Positions 36,537 to 46,900 of a stretch of 64,000 nucleotides of DNA are shown here, one piece after another. A model generated the notes under the pieces. That model made no database searches and was not told the DNA's origin. It worked only from the letters and a program-made list of their open reading frames with translations. Origin of the DNA: Bacteroidota bacterium (GTDB lineage Bacteria; Bacteroidota; Bacteroidia; Bacteroidales; Cfx3-03); NCBI GenBank assembly GCA_013390605.1, contig JACAUB010000001.1:3851180-3915179 (forward strand), in the 5' to 3' direction. The position numbers and the translations under genes were made by a program. Numbering within the stretch: the stretch's first letter is position 1; the number at the start of each line of letters is the position of its first letter.

Positions 36537-39023
36537 TTATTTTAAAACCAGTTGTATTGAGACATATTCCTTCTTTGGAAGAGATAAATAATATTGATTT
36601 TTATTAGAAGTGATATTTAATCTTTTACTACCTGAGATCGACAGAATTTCTCCAGGTATCTTGAGTTGTATTTTTTGGGAAATAGCTGAGCGTAAAATTA
36701 AAGAAATGTTTTTCCTATTCCATGAAAACTCTTTTACGATAATTTGACCTCTTAACGCAATTCCTTCTATTTTTCCAGAGGGCATATCACTTGACCATGC
36801 TGGTAATAATTCAATCCATCCAGGTTGCGAATCTACCAACATTCGTATTACCAATGCCGGCAATCCACCACTGAGGTCGGTATTGAAGATATTTTTAGGA
36901 TTATGTGTTGTGACAAAATTTGAGTTCCAGTAGTTATTAGCCAACCAGTCGAGTATTTCACCACAGTCATCTCCCTTATGCAAACTGGCTGCAACAAAAC
37001 CTTGTAATACGAGACCAAAAGCCATCTCTCCGGGAGGTCGCCCATTTACACTCTCTCCTTTAAATTCCCGTCGTCTCAAATTAAGTCTGTTCTCTAGTGC
37101 TATTTCAAAAGCTTTTTTTAATGACACATTTTCAGCAATCTCTTTTGGCAGTCCATTATACAAGGCATAGAGATGCGAACAGTGTCGGTGCGACTCATTA
37201 TCATCAAGAAGTGGAGTTGACCACTCTTTTACCGCTCCTTTGTCATTTATCAAATATTCGGGCATTTTTGTCAACATTGCTTTCCAACGAATGATATCCT
37301 CTTTACCAACTCCCAGCCTCTCACTAGCTGCTATACAATTATTCAAAAGCTCTGTTGCAACACCAATGTCCATGGCTGCATTAACACATGCTTGCGACTT
37401 ACTATTGCCCGGATTGTTTTCAGGAGAATAACTTGGAGTAAAAAGTAGTTTTCCATCCGGACCTTCTTTCAGGAAATCCTCATAAAACAAAGCGGCCTCA
37501 CGCATAAAAGGTAGTGCATGATTTTTTAGAAAGTCAAGATTCCCAGTATAAAGATAATAATCATAAAAAAACTGAGAAGCCCATCCAGCACCTGCAGTCC
37601 AAAAAGTCATACACCAAGTCTCATCAAAATGATTGTTTAATCCATGGTTGGTTGCTTTTGTAGGAACATAAATTCCTCTACACCCATAAAGACGATTAGC
37701 ATTTAGTCTAAACTCATCCATGTGATCTTCTAAAAATCGAAAATAAGGCTTCAGGCATTCTGCCATATTAGATGATAGGTCAGCAGAAATAGCACACTGA
37801 ACATTCCCATTCATTGTAAAATCACCTGACCATGGAGGCCCATATGTACCACTCCAAAGACCTTGCAAATTAGGGAAAAGATCATCGCTACTTGAAATTA
37901 TATTATAACGCGCAGCATCATATTCTTTCTCAAGTAATGCAGGATTTAATTTACCAAATTTTGAACTTGCCAGCAACTCTTCGGAAGTGAAATTATTATC
38001 AACACCCTTATTAAGTAAAAGTCGTGAACGATTGAATATTTCACCATGTAACTTGGTATGACGTTTAAGCAGGATATTGAAATCGGAGGTTATTCCAGTT
38101 AACGACCTCTTAAGATCTTCAATTTTAGAATGTTGATAATCCTTTAGCAACTCAATTTTTGTAAGGACTAATACCTCATCTGCTCCGGTAATATGGATTT
38201 CATCACCAGTTACGACAGAACTACCGCCCCGAACGACTACTCTGGAGACACCTTCGTATCCCTGCAAAATTCCGGGCCAACTTTTTTTAAAGCTACTACG
38301 ATAAGTTAACCATCCTTGCACTGCTAAGTTCTTATAATCTTTAATCCCTTCGCTAAACATCTTTTCTGGCCCCCAACCACCAGCATCTTTAGATGACTGT
38401 TGGGCAAGTTTTAATAAGCAACTCACCTTCTCTTTTTTTTGTCCTTGAATGGAGAGTACTACCACACTATCGGCTCTGGAAACAAAGAGTCGTCTCTGAA
38501 ATGAACCATTTGCATCACTCCATTTCACTAAAGTTACCCCGGTAGAAAAATCTACTGAGCGCGAATAATTACTCACAACTCCATTTGCATCCATAATTAC
38601 CTTTATATTAAAGGCTGGAATAAACGGATCTGTCCAACGTTTCTCCTTATATCCCTCTTTTTTGGAAAGTTCAACCACAAAGTCTGCTGCCTGTTGATAT
38701 TCACCCTTCGAAAGCATCTGGCGAATCGCTGTCAAGTAAGGCGCTGTATTCACTGGAGGAATTGGCTCATATAACGGCATAAATAATCGTGCATGGTTTA
38801 AAACAATGGTTTCATCCAATGGTTGCCCAAAAACCAAAGCTCCATACTTCCCATTTCCACTTACTAATGCTTGATCCCATTTTTCAGCTGCCTTTATACT
38901 GACAAATCCTCTTTCAGGAGGTTTTGAAGGTTTAATAATCTGTGCATTAACCCGAAAAATCATTAAGCTTATTAAAAAAATGTAGATTATTATCGAAAAT
39001 ATAGATTGCTTGCTAATACTCAT
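36537..39023 (-). CDS. GH95 alpha-L-fucosidase / alpha-L-galactosidase
   Basis: An 828-residue exported enzyme (signal peptide about 1-27). The N-terminal beta-sandwich shows the GH95 entry motif KWDQALVSGNGKYGALVFGQ and NHARLF. The (alpha/alpha)6 barrel holds FTMNGNVQCAISADL near 403 (paired Asn), TPSYSPENNPG near 533 (Glu general acid), HRHCSHLYALYNG near 611 and FNTDLSGGLPALVIRML near 714 (Asp). So the catalytic Asn-Asn-Glu-Asp set of the inverting GH95 mechanism appears kept. The NHARLF segment differs from the usual NEDTLW, so specificity may differ. Substrates would be alpha-1,2-L-fucosides or L-galactosides. It lies within the minus-strand locus, 13 bases before the propeller gene. Confidence 0.87.
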   Translation of the reverse strand: MSISKQSIFSIIIYIFLISLMIFRVNAQIIKPSKPPERGFVSIKAAEKWDQALVSGNGKYGALVFGQPLDETIVLNHARLFMPLYEPIPPVNTAPYLTAIRQMLSKGEYQQAADFVVELSKKEGYKEKRWTDPFIPAFNIKVIMDANGVVSNYSRSVDFSTGVTLVKWSDANGSFQRRLFVSRADSVVVLSIQGQKKEKVSCLLKLAQQSSKDAGGWGPEKMFSEGIKDYKNLAVQGWLTYRSSFKKSWPGILQGYEGVSRVVVRGGSSVVTGDEIHITGADEVLVLTKIELLKDYQHSKIEDLKRSLTGITSDFNILLKRHTKLHGEIFNRSRLLLNKGVDNNFTSEELLASSKFGKLNPALLEKEYDAARYNIISSSDDLFPNLQGLWSGTYGPPWSGDFTMNGNVQCAISADLSSNMAECLKPYFRFLEDHMDEFRLNANRLYGCRGIYVPTKATNHGLNNHFDETWCMTFWTAGAGWASQFFYDYYLYTGNLDFLKNHALPFMREAALFYEDFLKEGPDGKLLFTPSYSPENNPGNSKSQACVNAAMDIGVATELLNNCIAASERLGVGKEDIIRWKAMLTKMPEYLINDKGAVKEWSTPLLDDNESHRHCSHLYALYNGLPKEIAENVSLKKAFEIALENRLNLRRREFKGESVNGRPPGEMAFGLVLQGFVAASLHKGDDCGEILDWLANNYWNSNFVTTHNPKNIFNTDLSGGLPALVIRMLVDSQPGWIELLPAWSSDMPSGKIEGIALRGQIIVKEFSWNRKNISLILRSAISQKIQLKIPGEILSISGSKRLNITSNKNQYYLSLPKKEYVSIQLVLK

Positions 39024-39081
39024 AACTTATCATTCACTTTATTAATTTACATTTCGTTTTAATAAAATTGCTATTAATCCG

Positions 39082-40851
39082 TTAAAGATTCTTTGATAGA
39101 AAGGAAGGCTTTATAGATAACATCAAATCAATTCCATTCCAATTTACATTCATCAGATTCTCTTTAACCGTAACTTCTGGTTTGACATTTGGTAATTTGT
39201 CTTTTGAAGTTCCCATACTGAATGTAAAGCCAAATGCTGCTGATTGAATAATATTTAAGTCAAATTCTGACTCTTTTCCCGAATATACTACATAATCAAT
39301 CCATGAACAATTATCGTCACTTCCTTTTTCCCAATGACCTTTTAACTTTTCGAAAAACGCATAATAAAGTTGAAAATTAAACTGAAGATTATCAATTATA
39401 ATCTTTATGGGGTCAAAGTTATTATTTGGAATACTAAAATTTTGAAAATCAAGATAATTTCCAAATTCAAATCTTAATCGAAGGTCTTTGGCTTTAAATT
39501 TACCATCTTTTATTCTGTCGATACTGATGTGTTTATCACCACCATTCAGGATGAAATTGATTCCAGCGAGTAGGCTATTCTCTTTTTGTTGACTATAAAA
39601 ACTTGCCGAACTAAAATCATAGAAATCGTGTAAAAAGCGAACCTGAAGAGATTTAGGGTTCTGGAGGGTTCCCCAATAGGCAATAAAAGGACGACGTTGA
39701 TTCCATAAGCTTGATCTATTGGCAGAAGCCAACGTATAATCTTTTGCCAGATAAGTAGTTCCCTTTATTACTGGTTCAACGTTTTCAAACAGATCCGTTT
39801 CAGTACGTGGATATTGTGGGGTTAAGAAATAGGGTAATAAAAAAGATGGAATAGAATGTTTCACCTTCGGATCAAGTGGTTTTGATTCAACACCTAAATC
39901 AATTTTTCCATTTGAAGCTTGATTCAATATTCCATAAAATGCTGGTTTAACTATTGAACTATATGACCGACTATGTGGACCTGCCCATTGACCGGAAGGT
40001 TTATGATAATGGTGTGCAATGATACTCCAGCCAATTGTATACAAAGAGTCGATCATAGGTTTTGACGCCGGATTTATAATGTGATTTTTCATCCGTTCCA
40101 ATTCATCAAGCGCAAGAAGAGTATAGGTAGGACTATTATATTCTGAAAAACCGCCCTTTTCTAATGTGTAATTGTAAAAAGTGATTAACCGTTTCTGAGC
40201 ATACTCCTTCAAATCATCAATATTAAGTAAATATGCTGTCAAATAGGTTACGTAAGTTCCCATGATTGCAATATTAGTATATCCTGGACCCATATTTCTT
40301 TTTTGGATAGAACGGGCAGCCAAGATGAGCGAACGCTCGATTTTAGGTTTTAATGCTTTTGGTATTTTCTCTTCATGATCCATTAAAACATCAAGAAGAC
40401 TAACCCCATTAAAATCGGCCCAGTTAAAATCGGGAGGTGACTTTTTAGTGGCTAATGGCTCCTCTAAGAAATAAGGCCAGATTCCATTAGTTGGAGACAT
40501 TCTATTTGTATCCTGTAATGAAATGACCTTCTCAATAATATCAAAAGCTCTTTTTGTATAATGTTCATCTCCAAGATCCAACAGAGCAACAGCATAGGAA
40601 AATGATGCTCGTACTTCATGATAAATACCTGCATCTGCATCTGTATGATAATTATATCCAGTCAGTTTTTTTGTAACCATTTTTTGGCACTCATCATATT
40701 TTGCATTATATTCCTGAATCGTGCTAATCAGGCTCTGTTTTTCTATTTCAGTTAGTTTCACGCGTTCATAAGAGATAAACTGACTCTTTTGTGTTTGTGC
40801 TATTGTGCTTAAAAAAGAACAACAAAAAATTACGAGTATAAATTGTTTCAT
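39082..40851 (-). CDS. Secreted alpha/alpha-toroid protein, unknown activity
   Basis: A 589-residue exported protein (signal peptide about 1-19, ending TIAQT). The first 300 residues are helical and resemble an (alpha/alpha) toroid as in heparinase II/III-type lyases or unsaturated glycosidases: EVRASFSYAVALLDLGDEHY, MGPGYTNIAIMGTYVTYLTA, GGFSEYNSPTYTLLALDEL and AGPHSRSY, with His and Tyr in places where such enzymes act. A beta-rich C-terminal half follows (RPFIAYWGTLQNPKSLQVRF). I do not recognise a named family, and the lyase idea is inference. It sits between GH95 and GH29 genes on the same strand, so it is part of the polysaccharide locus. Confidence 0.65.
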   Translation of the reverse strand: MKQFILVIFCCSFLSTIAQTQKSQFISYERVKLTEIEKQSLISTIQEYNAKYDECQKMVTKKLTGYNYHTDADAGIYHEVRASFSYAVALLDLGDEHYTKRAFDIIEKVISLQDTNRMSPTNGIWPYFLEEPLATKKSPPDFNWADFNGVSLLDVLMDHEEKIPKALKPKIERSLILAARSIQKRNMGPGYTNIAIMGTYVTYLTAYLLNIDDLKEYAQKRLITFYNYTLEKGGFSEYNSPTYTLLALDELERMKNHIINPASKPMIDSLYTIGWSIIAHHYHKPSGQWAGPHSRSYSSIVKPAFYGILNQASNGKIDLGVESKPLDPKVKHSIPSFLLPYFLTPQYPRTETDLFENVEPVIKGTTYLAKDYTLASANRSSLWNQRRPFIAYWGTLQNPKSLQVRFLHDFYDFSSASFYSQQKENSLLAGINFILNGGDKHISIDRIKDGKFKAKDLRLRFEFGNYLDFQNFSIPNNNFDPIKIIIDNLQFNFQLYYAFFEKLKGHWEKGSDDNCSWIDYVVYSGKESEFDLNIIQSAAFGFTFSMGTSKDKLPNVKPEVTVKENLMNVNWNGIDLMLSIKPSFLSKNL

Positions 40852-40892
40852 GTTTTTAACAGAAAGTTGTTTTAATAAGACAAACCATTTAT

Positions 40893-40932
40893 TTAACTAA
40901 GCGGAGGGAATATCCCCCCCCCGCTTAGTTAA
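40893..40932 (-). terminator. Stem-loop with nine-C run after the GH29 gene
   Basis: ttaactaagcgg (40893-40904) pairs perfectly with ccgcttagttaa (40921-40932); the inner part adds aggg against a run of nine C. It lies 43 bases past the GH29 stop. On the minus strand the stem is followed by ataaatggt rather than a T-run, so it may be an RNA-stabilising or processing hairpin as much as a terminator. Confidence 0.5.
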
Positions 40933-40974
40933 TTCATCCACGTATCATTAAACTTAGAAACTGTTTAAATTTTA

Positions 40975-42351
40975 TTAATGAATATCCTTATCAAGAGTTA
41001 GTTTAACAACAGTTACAAAATTATTCTCATAATCTGCAGGTAAGCATAAAGATATTTGTTCTTTAGTTTGTGTGAAAGTTATTTGTGGTCCCGACATGAT
41101 TTCCGCTTTTAAAATAGTTTCTGAAATACCTTGAAGAACAATTTTTCCTCCTTTCATTTTAAAAAAATGGACAAATATCTTATTTCCTTTATAGGTACTA
41201 ACTTTGCTGGAATCAGGCAAAAATGGACCTCCTTGGGTTTCATAAATACTTTCCCCATAACTTTTAAGCCATTCCCCTATCTGCTTTAACCGAGTTTCTT
41301 CTCTTGGATCTATTTGCCCCGTTGGCAATGGATCTATATTCATGAGAAGATTGCCATTTCCGCCTGCACAACGAATAAGATTTTCTAGGCATTCCTCATA
41401 AGAAATTACTTTTGTCTGAAATCCATGCCATGACCAAAATCCGGTAAAAGTCATACAAGATTCCCAATTTCTTTTTTTATTAAACTGCCCTATTTTTTGT
41501 TCTGGTGTTGTATAATCCGCCGGAACGCCACATCTGTCGTTAATAATAATATCTGGGCGGAGTTGATGGATCATTTTGAACAATTCACGTCCGTTCCACA
41601 TCTTCCATGGATAATATTGCTCACTATCGAAGAATATAATTGAGATATTAGGATGTTTAGTAAGCAACTCCCGGATTTGATTGTACATGTATTCATTGTA
41701 TTTATCCATTCGCTCTGGGCCATAATCTGGATGATGCCAGTCGCGTTGCGAATAATAAATACCGAACTTCATACCAGCACGTTCACAAGCTTTGGCCATT
41801 TCGTCAATAATATCGCGCTTAAATGGAGTGGACATGATATCAAAATCCGTAAATTCTGAGTCCCACATGCAAAATCCGTTGTGATGTTTGGTAACCTCGA
41901 TTATGTATTTCATTCCTGCTTGCTTAGCGGTTTCAACAATTTTGTCAGCATTGAACATACCGGGATAAAAAGATTTATAAAGATTATCATATACATCTCT
42001 GGGAACTGCTGGTTTGAACCAGTTAAACCAAAACTTATGTTCCTTAATATTAAATAGATCGGGGCTAGGACGTGGATTATCAATCAAATTTTCACCATTA
42101 TCATCATAGAATTGTTTACTCCAGCTAATTTCGCTTACCACTACGCTTGATGGATCCCAGTGGATGAACATTCCGAAACGCGCATCCTGCCACCATTTAA
42201 TCCGGAATTGTGATGCTTCGGATTTATCCGCCCAGTTTGCTTTCTGTGCATCAGCCCAGAATTGTTCGAAAGAATCAACAGTTTGAGATTTTGCAGTAAG
42301 TGTGAAAAGTCCTAAAGCAATCAGGAAAAATTTAACCTTTTTAATCTTCAT
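40975..42351 (-). CDS. Alpha-L-fucosidase GH29, second copy
   Basis: A 458-residue exported enzyme (signal peptide about 1-22, ending AKSQT). The GH29 barrel is clear: IKWWQDARFGMFIHWDPSSV, VTKHHNGFCMWDS, FGIYYSQRDWHHPDYG and the likely nucleophile Asp near residue 238 in SIIFFDSEQY. RNWESCMTFTGFWSW and GNGNLLMNIDPLPTGQI are also family features. It lacks the PA14 and chitobiase-like modules of the other GH29 here and is only distantly alike, so the two probably differ in linkage preference. It is the first enzyme gene after susD. Confidence 0.92.
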   Translation of the reverse strand: MKIKKVKFFLIALGLFTLTAKSQTVDSFEQFWADAQKANWADKSEASQFRIKWWQDARFGMFIHWDPSSVVVSEISWSKQFYDDNGENLIDNPRPSPDLFNIKEHKFWFNWFKPAVPRDVYDNLYKSFYPGMFNADKIVETAKQAGMKYIIEVTKHHNGFCMWDSEFTDFDIMSTPFKRDIIDEMAKACERAGMKFGIYYSQRDWHHPDYGPERMDKYNEYMYNQIRELLTKHPNISIIFFDSEQYYPWKMWNGRELFKMIHQLRPDIIINDRCGVPADYTTPEQKIGQFNKKRNWESCMTFTGFWSWHGFQTKVISYEECLENLIRCAGGNGNLLMNIDPLPTGQIDPREETRLKQIGEWLKSYGESIYETQGGPFLPDSSKVSTYKGNKIFVHFFKMKGGKIVLQGISETILKAEIMSGPQITFTQTKEQISLCLPADYENNFVTVVKLTLDKDIH

Positions 42352-42492
42352 TATAACAGTTTTTTAAATATTCTTAATTGCGTTTAATCACATTCAGGTT
42401 GAATTACTTGTTAACTAGAAATTTCAAGATTCTACTTGCTATGAAAAAAGTTAATACTTAATCGAATTCACAAATAAAATTTAAACAGCTAC

Positions 42493-43971
42493 TTAATATC
42501 CTGGATTCTGCCAAAGAACAGCAGTATTAGTATTTACATTTAGCTCTACTTGTGGAATTGGGAATAAAATTCGATAAGCATCCATCTTATAAGTTCCGCT
42601 TCCATTTTCTTTTAGTGCTAAAAATGTCTGTATTGTAGTAAGTGCCTTCCCTGTACGAACTAAATCGAACCAACGAAGCATCTCACAAGCAAACTCAACT
42701 CTTCTCTCCTTCAATAATGCATCCCTAAATGCTTGTTGTGTAGGTACAGTTGTTGCAGTTAATGGAGTTATTCCGGCACGTGCTCTAACAGCATTAATAA
42801 TATTAAAAGCCTCACCCGAAGCATTGTATCCCTCTTCATTCAACACCTCTGCATACATCAATTTAACGTCAGTATAGCGTAAGATTGGTCCATTTACAGC
42901 ATAATCAGATTTGTCAGAAGGCATAGTCCCATGTGCAAACTTAATATAATATAATGAATAGGTATCAGTTACACCTCCTGCATTTGTCCATCCCTTCATG
43001 ATCGTAAAATCACGACGAAGATCGCCTGATTCATAAGAATTATATAAATCATATGAAACCAGATAAGCAGTAGATTGCCCCCCTATTGGAAATAATGCAC
43101 TTCTAATTAATTCAGGGACGCACGACATGACAAAGGAGTTGCCCTGACCTAAACCACCTGAAGTAAACTGAATCTGGAAAACATGTTCAGGACTATTATC
43201 ATAAGTATCAAGGAAACAGTTGGCGTAAGTTGCAGCCATTGTATATTTACCTGAATTAATGATGTCAAGCAATAAAGGTTTTGCATCACTAAATTTTTTC
43301 TGGAACATATACATTCTTGCAAGAATACCTTCAGCAGCATATTTCGTTGCTTTCCCAATATTAGTACCAGCCCATGCGACAGGTAAATTTGAACTAGCAG
43401 CAATTAAATCTTTCGCTGCAAAAGCAAAAGTTTCATCTTGAGTGCTCCGCTTTACAGCTTTTATCGCTTCAGAAGTCATTACATGATCAAGTAAAGGTAC
43501 CCCACCATATATCCAACCCAATTGAAAATAGGCATAGCCTCTGATAAACTGAGCTTCACCTTTATAATACGCTCTATTTGCTTCTGTCGTAAATGTGCCC
43601 GCATCAATAGTTCCCAGTACGCTATTACAACGTGTTATTAAATTGTAATATCCTGACCATATTGAAGCTACAGACCCAGTAGAAGCATTTTCAACAAACT
43701 TACCCACAAGAGATTCATCATAACTATCAGTTGGGTCTTTTGCCAGATTATCAGAACGTTCTTCAAGATTTGCTGGAAGTGTAACATTAGTCATACTTCG
43801 CAACTGGCTATAAATACCATTTACAGCCAAGCCAAAATCAGCTTCCGTTTTATAAAAGGATCCGCTGTTATAACTTGAGATTGGGTTTAGTTCAATATAT
43901 TTACTACATGCTGACATTGTAAAAATGGCAAGCCCAACGACAAAAAACTTAAAAATATTTTTAGATTTCAT
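42493..43971 (-). CDS. susD: SusD/RagB-type glycan-binding lipoprotein
   Basis: A 492-residue surface lipoprotein. I use the ATG at 43971; the reading frame also opens at a TTG at 43980, which is less likely. The signal MKSKNIFKFFVVGLAIFTMS is followed by the lipid-modified Cys in SACSKY. SusD features are present: NGIYSQLRS, the helical repeats YKGEAQFIRGYAYFQLGWIY, GGVPLLDHV, ILARMYMFQKKFSDAKPLL, and the C-terminal MYAEVLNEEGY and LLKERRVEFACEMLRWFDLVR. It caps the SusC pore and binds the glycan outside the cell. It starts 10 bases after the susC stop. Confidence 0.95.
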   Translation of the reverse strand: MKSKNIFKFFVVGLAIFTMSACSKYIELNPISSYNSGSFYKTEADFGLAVNGIYSQLRSMTNVTLPANLEERSDNLAKDPTDSYDESLVGKFVENASTGSVASIWSGYYNLITRCNSVLGTIDAGTFTTEANRAYYKGEAQFIRGYAYFQLGWIYGGVPLLDHVMTSEAIKAVKRSTQDETFAFAAKDLIAASSNLPVAWAGTNIGKATKYAAEGILARMYMFQKKFSDAKPLLLDIINSGKYTMAATYANCFLDTYDNSPEHVFQIQFTSGGLGQGNSFVMSCVPELIRSALFPIGGQSTAYLVSYDLYNSYESGDLRRDFTIMKGWTNAGGVTDTYSLYYIKFAHGTMPSDKSDYAVNGPILRYTDVKLMYAEVLNEEGYNASGEAFNIINAVRARAGITPLTATTVPTQQAFRDALLKERRVEFACEMLRWFDLVRTGKALTTIQTFLALKENGSGTYKMDAYRILFPIPQVELNVNTNTAVLWQNPGY

Positions 43972-43981
43972 AGGTTCCAAT

Positions 43982-46900
43982 TTAGAAAGTTAAATTAATA
44001 CCGAAACTGATTTTCTTTGAGATAGGATATGTACTATAATCCGTTCCAGGAGTGGTAGTATTATTTCCATAAGTGTCGGCCTCAGGAGAAGAACCTGGAT
44101 AATGGTTCCAGGTCTTTACATTATCAGCTGTAATAAAAATTCTTAATTTAGAGAAATAAAAACGTTTCAGCATACTCTGTGGAAAATCATAACCCAACGT
44201 TATATTTTTAATACGTACGAATGAGGCATCATATAACCATGTTGAGTTATAAGAAGGATTAACACCATAAGGGTAAGGTGTGACACCATCCCACGACATA
44301 TCTACAGTAGTAGCCGGCATTGGGTTTTTATCTGCTGAAACACTAGTATAATCAGGTTTCCAACAATGTACCCATCTGGTTAACTGATTTGTTAATGCTG
44401 TACCATTATCAAGTTGCCGTTTACCTAAATAGAATATTTTTCCACCCTGACTTCCCTGAATCATAATACTAAAATCAAAACCTTTATATTTAAAGGTATT
44501 TGTAATCCCCCATGTGAAATCAGGGAATGCACTTCCTTGTAAACATTCATCTTTGGCATTAATAACTCCATCCTTATTTACATCAACTATTTTGAAGTTA
44601 CCTTTTAACTGACCCGCCATTATTGGAACAATTGCCTTTCCTGTTGCATCAAAATCTTTATCTAATAATAAGCCATCGGTTTTGTACATATAAAAACTTC
44701 CTACAGGTTGTCCTACTTCTGTGATATAAGCATCAGGCCCCCACGTACCCATAATCATTGGGGCATTACCTGGTCCTAATTGTAGCACCTTATTTCTATT
44801 AGTCGAAATATTAAATGAAGTTGTCCATTCAATAACCTTATCCAGGTTTTTGGTAGTTAATTCAAACTCCCATCCTTTATTTTCGACTTTCCCAATATTT
44901 CTAAGTTCTGAAGAAAAACCTGACATATAAGGAACCGGAACGTTTAACAACAAATCTTTTGTTGTATTATCATAATAATCGATATTAGCTTGTACCCTAT
45001 TATTGAATGCAGAGAAATCAACACCTAAGTCTTTTGTTAAGGTCGTTTCCCAACTCAAGTTTGGATTTCCATTAGATGAAGGTGCCAATCCACTTACGAT
45101 TGCACCGTTTAGATTATAATTAGCAATTCCAAGCAAAGGAACACTTGCATAATCACCAATACTGTTATTACCGGTTTTACCATAAGCAGCCCTAACCTTC
45201 AATAATGATAACCATTTAGCATCTTTTAAAAAATTTTCACTACTCACCTTCCATCCAATTGAACCTGATGGAAACATACCCCATTTTGTATTAGGACCGA
45301 ACTTAGACGAACCATCTCTTCTTAAACTTGCAGTAAAAAGATATTTATCAAACGCATTCAACTGCATACGCCCAAAAAATGAGGCTAATGAAGTTGCTGA
45401 TTCTGCCGTATAAGACTGAGTTGGTTTTGATGCTACATTCAAAGTATATATCAGATCGTTAGGATACCCCGTAGCTGCTGTGCTGATATTATTATAATGC
45501 GACCCTTCAATACTCTGGCCTGCTAACAAATTCAAATCAAAATCTTTAAAGAACACTTTTTGAAAAGTCAATGTATTCTGAAACGACCAGTCATACCAGT
45601 CCTGAACATTTGAACTACCATTAGATGCGTTTCCTTGATTTACATTAATGGGTTTAAAATAAGCCCAACGTGACTGTCTGACATTATACCCATATTGACT
45701 TCTAAACGTCAATTCTTTTAGTGGTGTAAATTCTGCAAAAACATTGGTCAGTATTTTGTTTGTGTTGGTCTGATCATGAACTTCTGCAAGACGTTCAAGT
45801 GGATTAGGATATCCAAAAGCACCTGCCGTATATCCCCAATTCTGAGTATTTGAATTAATTGCGACCCATGGTTGTAAAGCAGTAGCATGATGCAATGCGC
45901 TTTCCTTACTTTCGTCATCTGGATTATGTTCCTCAGAGAAAGATGGGGCAATGTTCATTCCAAACTTAACAAATTTACCAGCGTTTAATGTTGTATTTAA
46001 TCTTAAATTCACGCGGTTATATCCTGTATAACGAACGATACCGTCTTGTTGCAAATAAGATCCCGAAACGAGATATGTGCCCAAATTACTTCCTCCAGAG
46101 GCAGTAAATTGATAACTCTTCATAGGAGCATCCCTAAAAATGATTTTTTGCCAGTTATTATCAGGTAATGTACTAGGATCAAGCAAAGATGCAGGATATT
46201 GATAGGTAGATGGACGAGCTGAATTAGCTGTTGTCATTTTTCCGCCAGTAAGCAAATAACCTTCATTTCTGTTCCAAATAGTATATGCAGCCTGTTGCTT
46301 AGTATTCATCACATCAACTATCTTATCTACCTGTTGAATCCCATAGTTCATACTAAAATCAAAAACTGTTTTTCCAGCCTTACCCTGTTTTGTTGTAATA
46401 ATTACAACACCCTCAGCACCACGAGCACCATAAATGGAAGCGGATGAAGCATCTTTTAATACCTCGATTGAAGCAATATCGTTCTGATTCAAATCTTTCA
46501 TATCGCTAACAGGTATTCCATCGACAATATAAAGTGGATTAATCGAAGCGCTGATTGTATTTGTACCTCTAATCTTTATGGTTAATTCCTGTCCTGGCTT
46601 ACCACTTATCTGTTGAGCCTGCACACCTGCTAATTGGCCTGCTAATGCTTCACCAACAGAAGCGATTGCACGGTTCTCCAAAGCATCCGCCTTTATATTT
46701 GAAATGGCACCTGTAATATTTTTCTTTTTCACACTACCATAACCAATTACCACAACTTCATCCAGCTTCTTAACATCCGCTTTTAATTGTATGTCAAAAC
46801 TGGTCATACTTGAAACTGTCATTGTTTCTGATAAGTAACCCATATAAGTATATACAAGCACTGCTTTCGGACCAGGCACATCAAGTGTATATTTACCATT

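Noticed and set aside
43972..43980. TTG start three codons before the susD ATG
   Set aside because: The ATG at 43971 gives a clean lipoprotein signal, and the TTG lies against the susC stop.
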